Shown: positions 60,796 through 64,000 of the stretch, piece after piece | Position numbering within the stretch: position 1 is the stretch's first letter | Layout of the letters: every line of letters begins with the position of its first letter | From: an uncultured Clostridia bacterium | GTDB taxonomy: Bacteria > Bacillota > Clostridia > Christensenellales > UBA3700 | Direction of reading: 5' to 3' | Length of the DNA: 64,000 nt | Assembly (NCBI GenBank): GCA_948471525.1 | Contig: CAOKSY010000005.1 | Location: 1 to 64,000, forward strand | Made by a program: the position numbers and the translations under genes | The notes under the pieces: model-generated | The model's input: only the letters and a program-made list of their open reading frames with translations | Databases searched by the model: none | Told to the model about the DNA's origin: nothing

Positions 60796-62184
60796 TCAAT
60801 ATTCGAGACGTTTAGCAAGATAATTTTCCAATTCATCCAGCGCAACTCTCTCTTGCTGCATGCTGTCTCTTTCTCTTACGGTGACGCAGTTGTCTTCGAG
60901 CGTTTCGAAATCCACGGTCACGCAGTAGGGAGTACCGATCTCGTCTTGACGGCGATATCTCTTGCCGATAGACGCGCTTTCGTCATACGTAGCGGAAAAT
61001 TTCTTGGCGAGATTTCTGTATATCTCTTCGCTTTTTTCGCCGAGCGCTTTTTTCTGAAGCGGCAATACGGCTACTTTGTAAGGAGCGATAGCGGGGTGGA
61101 AGTGCATTACCACGCGGCTGTCGCCGTCTTCGAGCTGCTGTTCCTCGTATGCGTTGCACAGAAGCGCGAGTACCATTCTCTCTACGCCGAGCGACGGCTC
61201 GATAACGTACGGCACGTATTTTTCGTTGGTCACGGGATCTGTATATTCGAGATTCTTTCCGCTGACCTTTGCGTGAGCGTTGAGATCGAAATCCGTTCTG
61301 TCGGCAATGCCCCAGAGTTCTCCCCAACCGAACGGGAATTTGAATTCAAAGTCGGTGGTAGCATTGGAGTAGTGCGACAGCTCTTCGGGATCGTGGTCGC
61401 GCAACTTGAGTCGATCTTCTTTTATTCCGAGACCGAGAAGCCAGTTTTTGCAGAATTCCTTCCAATATCCGAACCATTCGAGATCCGTACCGGGCTTGCA
61501 GAAAAATTCCAACTCCATCTGTTCGAATTCTCTCACGCGGAAGATAAAGTTGCCGGGCGTGATCTCGTTTCTGAAAGACTTTCCTATCTGACCTATTCCG
61601 AAGGGCACCTTCATACGCGAAGTGCGCTGTACGTTAAGGAAATTGACGAAAATTCCTTGAGCAGTCTCGGGACGGAGATATACCGTATTTGTACTGTCTT
61701 CCGTTACGCCCTGGAAGGTCTTGAACATAAGATTGAACTGTCTTACTCCCGTAAAGTTGCAGTTGCCGCAATCGGGGCAGGGGATCTTGTTGTCGGTGAT
61801 ATATTTCTCCATCTGCTCGTTGGACCATCCCGCGATGGAAAGATCGAGTTTTTTGCGAGCGATGTAGTCTTCGATAAGATTGTCGGCGCGGTGTCTGGTC
61901 TTGCAGCTCTTGCAATCCATCAGCGGATCGGAGAAGCCGCCTACGTGACCGGAAGCTACCCATACGTTGGGGTTCATAAGTATCGCGCTGTCCAATCCCG
62001 TGTTGAGGGTATTTTCCTGTACGAATTTTTTCCACCAAGCGCGTTTTACGTTGTTTTTGAGTTCTACGCCGAGAGGACCGTAGTCCCAAGTGTTAGCCAA
62101 ACCTCCGTATATTTCGCTTCCTGCAAAGATGAAGCCTCTGCCCTTGCAAAGAGCTACGAGTTTATCCATTGTCAAATCAGCCAT
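60796..62184 (-). CDS. glyS: Glycyl-tRNA synthetase (dimeric type)
   Basis: Charges tRNA-Gly; class II synthetase of the homodimeric, eukaryote-like type, 462 residues. Motif 2 is in SFRNEITPGNFIFRVREFEQ and motif 3 in EPSLGVERMVLALL. A Cys cluster (CKSC ... CPDCGNC) suggests a zinc site. The anticodon-binding domain (about 360-462) holds KVAVLPLQKKA and GTPYCVTVDF. AAGGAGA precedes ATG 62184. No T-box leader is seen, although glycine synthetases often have one. Confidence 0.95.
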   Translation of the reverse strand: MADLTMDKLVALCKGRGFIFAGSEIYGGLANTWDYGPLGVELKNNVKRAWWKKFVQENTLNTGLDSAILMNPNVWVASGHVGGFSDPLMDCKSCKTRHRADNLIEDYIARKKLDLSIAGWSNEQMEKYITDNKIPCPDCGNCNFTGVRQFNLMFKTFQGVTEDSTNTVYLRPETAQGIFVNFLNVQRTSRMKVPFGIGQIGKSFRNEITPGNFIFRVREFEQMELEFFCKPGTDLEWFGYWKEFCKNWLLGLGIKEDRLKLRDHDPEELSHYSNATTDFEFKFPFGWGELWGIADRTDFDLNAHAKVSGKNLEYTDPVTNEKYVPYVIEPSLGVERMVLALLCNAYEEQQLEDGDSRVVMHFHPAIAPYKVAVLPLQKKALGEKSEEIYRNLAKKFSATYDESASIGKRYRRQDEIGTPYCVTVDFETLEDNCVTVRERDSMQQERVALDELENYLAKRLEY

Positions 62185-62233
62185 TTTGTCTCCTTATCAG
62201 CGCCTGACGGCGACCGCGTATTTATTCTTTAAT

Positions 62234-62262
62234 AGTTTAATAAATTTGATTATGCTTGTCAA
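62234..62262 (-). promoter_or_regulatory. Promoter of glyS
   Basis: On the minus strand: TTGACA (62262-62257), 17 bases, TAAACT (62239-62234). Confidence 0.7.
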
Positions 62263-62358
62263 ATATATAGTCACACTTTTATTTTTATTTGCTTATTATG
62301 AACTAGAAGGAGAGGCGAATTACGCGGCTGTCTTTCAAAAACTATGGAGGAAATTGTA

Positions 62359-62574
62359 ATGACGAACTTTAACGACTGCGGTTGCGCAAGCAACCAGTGC
62401 TATACCAACGATTGTTCCAACAACAGCGGATGCGGTTGCAACTGCCTGTGGCTCATTATACTTATGATGTGCTGCGGATGTTGCGGTAACGGTTGCGGTT
62501 CCAACAAGAGCTGCGGCTGTGATTGCGGCTGCATTATTCCGGTAATAGTAGCTCTTTGCTGCTGCTGTAAATAA
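62359..62574 (+). CDS. Cysteine-rich small protein
   Basis: 71 residues with 20 cysteines and many glycines. The pattern is Cys-Gly-Cys pairs (CGCASNQC, SGCGCNC) and a CCCC close to the end, with two hydrophobic stretches (LWLIILMM and IIPVIVAL). I do not recognise a family; it recalls high-cysteine coat-like or metal-binding peptides, and a RiPP precursor is another option. No modification enzyme is next to it. ATG 62359 has GGAGG 6 bases upstream; ATG 62344 is in frame but lies before that site. A terminator follows. Confidence 0.7.
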   Translation: MTNFNDCGCASNQCYTNDCSNNSGCGCNCLWLIILMMCCGCCGNGCGSNKSCGCDCGCIIPVIVALCCCCK

Positions 62575-62616
62575 TCGGATAGCATAATCCAAACAGAACT
62601 ACATAAGAAAAAATCA

Positions 62617-62645
62617 AGGCGGACAGAATACTGTCCGTCTCTTTT
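62617..62645 (+). terminator. Terminator of the cysteine-rich gene
   Basis: GGCGGACAG (62618-62626), loop AATA, CTGTCCGTC (62631-62639), then TCTTTTG. Confidence 0.75.
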
Positions 62646-62788
62646 GTTGATCATAGGAGATTGACATTGCCTAGAAGTTTGCCAAGATAGATACTCTGTA
62701 AGGCAAAATCACGGAGAAAGTGCAAATTATTGACTTTTTTTAAGAAATATGCAAAAATATTATTATAAATTATTAGTGAGATGAAAAT

Positions 62789-63712
62789 ATGCCCATTGTT
62801 TTGTCCCAATACGAAAAAGTATTTAATAAGTGTAAGTCTATATTAGAAAATAGCGATGACAAAAATATGAAAAGCAAGGAAAGCCGTCTGATAGCCGCTT
62901 TCAATCAACTGCAAGAAGTGCAAGGACCAACGCAAGAATTTTATAGTTTAGTTCATGAAATAACTTTGTGCGATTTTTTATCAAAGCACAATATTAATCC
63001 AGTTGCTGGTAGTGATTCGCACGGCGGACCAGATTTTTCAAGTGAGATAGGTTATATAGAATGTGTAAGTATAACTATGGGAGAAAAGGGAACGCCAGAG
63101 AGGAAATTGATAGAATGGCGCCTAAAACAAGACCGTAATAGGTACATATCCGCTTTATCTAGATTGACGAGTGTAATCCAATCTAAACGAAAGAAATATG
63201 CTTATTATATTGATAAGCAAGTAATAAATAAATCAACTCCATTAATTATAGCTGTGAGTAGTGCAATGTTTACAAAGGAATTTTGCGGCGATACGATTTT
63301 TGGATTGGCTATGAAAATTTTATATGGCATTGGACCCCAAACTATTTTATTTGATAGTGCGAAGAATTCCTTCATTTCTCAAAAAGGAGTAGCGAAACAT
63401 AAATATGATGATATTGGTATTAAAAGTAAAGGAAAAGAATTGAAATTAAATTATTTTGCAGACGAAGATTTCAATATTATTTCTGCAGTTTTAGTAACTA
63501 CAAATGTGATTAACGAGGATTTGGAAAATCGACACGTCGCAATTTTTGCAAACCCTAACGCAATAAATAAACTTGATACAAACAAAATAGATAATATAAG
63601 TTGTTTTATATTTGAAAAAAAGTTTGATAACGGTAATAGTGAAAATATTAATTATAAATGGCTAAATGTAGAAAGTAATATTACAGATTTTTTTGATGAG
63701 AGTGATATATAA
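62789..63712 (+). CDS. Protein of unknown function with a PD-(D/E)XK-like motif
   Basis: A 307-residue cytoplasmic protein, very A+T-rich and lysine/asparagine-rich, unlike the genes around it, which suggests recent transfer. Residues 79-92 read GGPDFSSEIGYIEC: Pro-Asp, then Ile-Glu-Cys, which resembles the PD-(D/E)XK nuclease core, but Val replaces the Lys of the E-x-K motif. No other domain is recognised. The Asp82 and Glu91 would be the metal ligands. Restriction-like or defence function is a guess. It sits alone; no methylase lies next to it within the window. Confidence 0.6.
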   Translation: MPIVLSQYEKVFNKCKSILENSDDKNMKSKESRLIAAFNQLQEVQGPTQEFYSLVHEITLCDFLSKHNINPVAGSDSHGGPDFSSEIGYIECVSITMGEKGTPERKLIEWRLKQDRNRYISALSRLTSVIQSKRKKYAYYIDKQVINKSTPLIIAVSSAMFTKEFCGDTIFGLAMKILYGIGPQTILFDSAKNSFISQKGVAKHKYDDIGIKSKGKELKLNYFADEDFNIISAVLVTTNVINEDLENRHVAIFANPNAINKLDTNKIDNISCFIFEKKFDNGNSENINYKWLNVESNITDFFDESDI

Positions 63713-63879
63713 AATTTATATTTAAAAATTATTCAGGAAGATTTTGAGATTCCAAAAATTAATTTTATTTTTAACAAATAATCAAAAGCAATAAGTTCTT
63801 TAATTGAAGATTATTAGTATGTTCAAATTTTGGACAAATATATTCAAAACGCTTAATAAACATTTCTTAAATTCTCTTT

Positions 63880-63915
63880 GGGGAAACGTAGTGCAGTCGA
63901 AATATCTAATCAGTA
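63880..63915. repeat. Dispersed palindromic repeat, partial copy
   Basis: ACGTAGTGCAGTCGAAATATCTAATCAG-like sequence (63888-63915) fuses half of one arm with the end of the other. The last 288 bases of the window hold nothing else I can name. Confidence 0.45.
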
Positions 63916-64000
63916 TTCTTTATATATTATTAGATTTATTATCATTGATACAGAGAATATCATTGGCATCTAGGTCAAGAGCGGCGCAGAGTTTTGATAA

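Noticed and set aside
60148..62232. A 694-codon open frame on the plus strand opposite glyS and the MATE gene
   Set aside because: It lies antisense to two well-supported genes, shows no family motif and has no ribosome binding site. It reflects codon bias of the genes on the other strand.
62185..62262. A possible glycine T-box before glyS
   Set aside because: The leader is under 60 bases, too short for a T-box, and has no conserved element.

Overview
The window reads as chromosome of an anaerobic, fermentative, single-membrane bacterium of the Bacillota (Clostridia-like). Signs are strong purine-rich ribosome binding sites, many lipoproteins with short Gram-positive-type signal peptides, pyruvate formate-lyase with AdhE and malic enzyme instead of respiratory genes, a V-type ATPase with an intact sodium site, AbiH, a class I lysyl-tRNA synthetase and dispersed palindromic repeats. 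TGA, TAA and TAG all act as stops. Promoters of the form TTGACA-N17-TATAAT are easy to see.

Layout. 1-6034: a coiled-coil protein cut by the window edge, and a 1402-residue surface lipoprotein (InlB-type repeats plus BspA-type leucine-rich repeats). 6170-6926: a manganese riboswitch and mntP. 7050-8156: AbiH. 8273-8943: five tRNAs on the minus strand with terminators, a promoter and a duplicated tRNA-Leu 3' end. 9131-12516: a GNAT acetyltransferase and an amino-acid ABC transporter whose binding protein has its two halves in swapped order and whose ATPase carries a large insertion. 12699-19949: fermentation block with pflB-pflA, adhE (Rex-like boxes) and a malic enzyme. 20068-24305: a TrpXYZ-like ABC importer with two binding proteins. 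24573-27601: an AraC regulator and class I LysRS. 27847-33162: a large ATPase-permease fusion, an O-antigen-ligase-like protein and a 2H phosphoesterase. 33398-36069: tRNA-Arg, tRNA-Glu, a decayed acyltransferase, YhcH, an XRE protein with glycine repeats and a 25-codon small gene with its own promoter and terminator. 36001-43331: TetR, a phospholipase C-like protein, a two-component pair, manA, sua5, an arginine/tyrosine phosphatase and rpiB. 43350-52597: V-type ATPase genes in the order G/H-I-K-E-C-F-A-B, a 470-base structured gap, then D and a small membrane protein. 53141-62574: a lipoprotein, a GH3 glycosidase, guaB, XRE plus MATE, glyS and a cysteine-rich peptide. 62789-63712: an A+T-rich gene with a degenerate nuclease-like motif.

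How it fits together. Pyruvate goes to formate and acetyl-CoA (PflB/PflA), and acetyl-CoA to ethanol (AdhE) under likely redox control. The V-ATPase would use or make ATP with a sodium gradient. The TetR promoter and the gap inside the ATPase operon share one palindrome (TGAAC-N3-GTTCA), which suggests a regulatory link. The most unusual items are the circularly permuted binding protein with its insertion-bearing ATPase, the 25-residue gene at 35614-35691, the cysteine-rich peptide at 62359, and the tRNA 3'-end copies.
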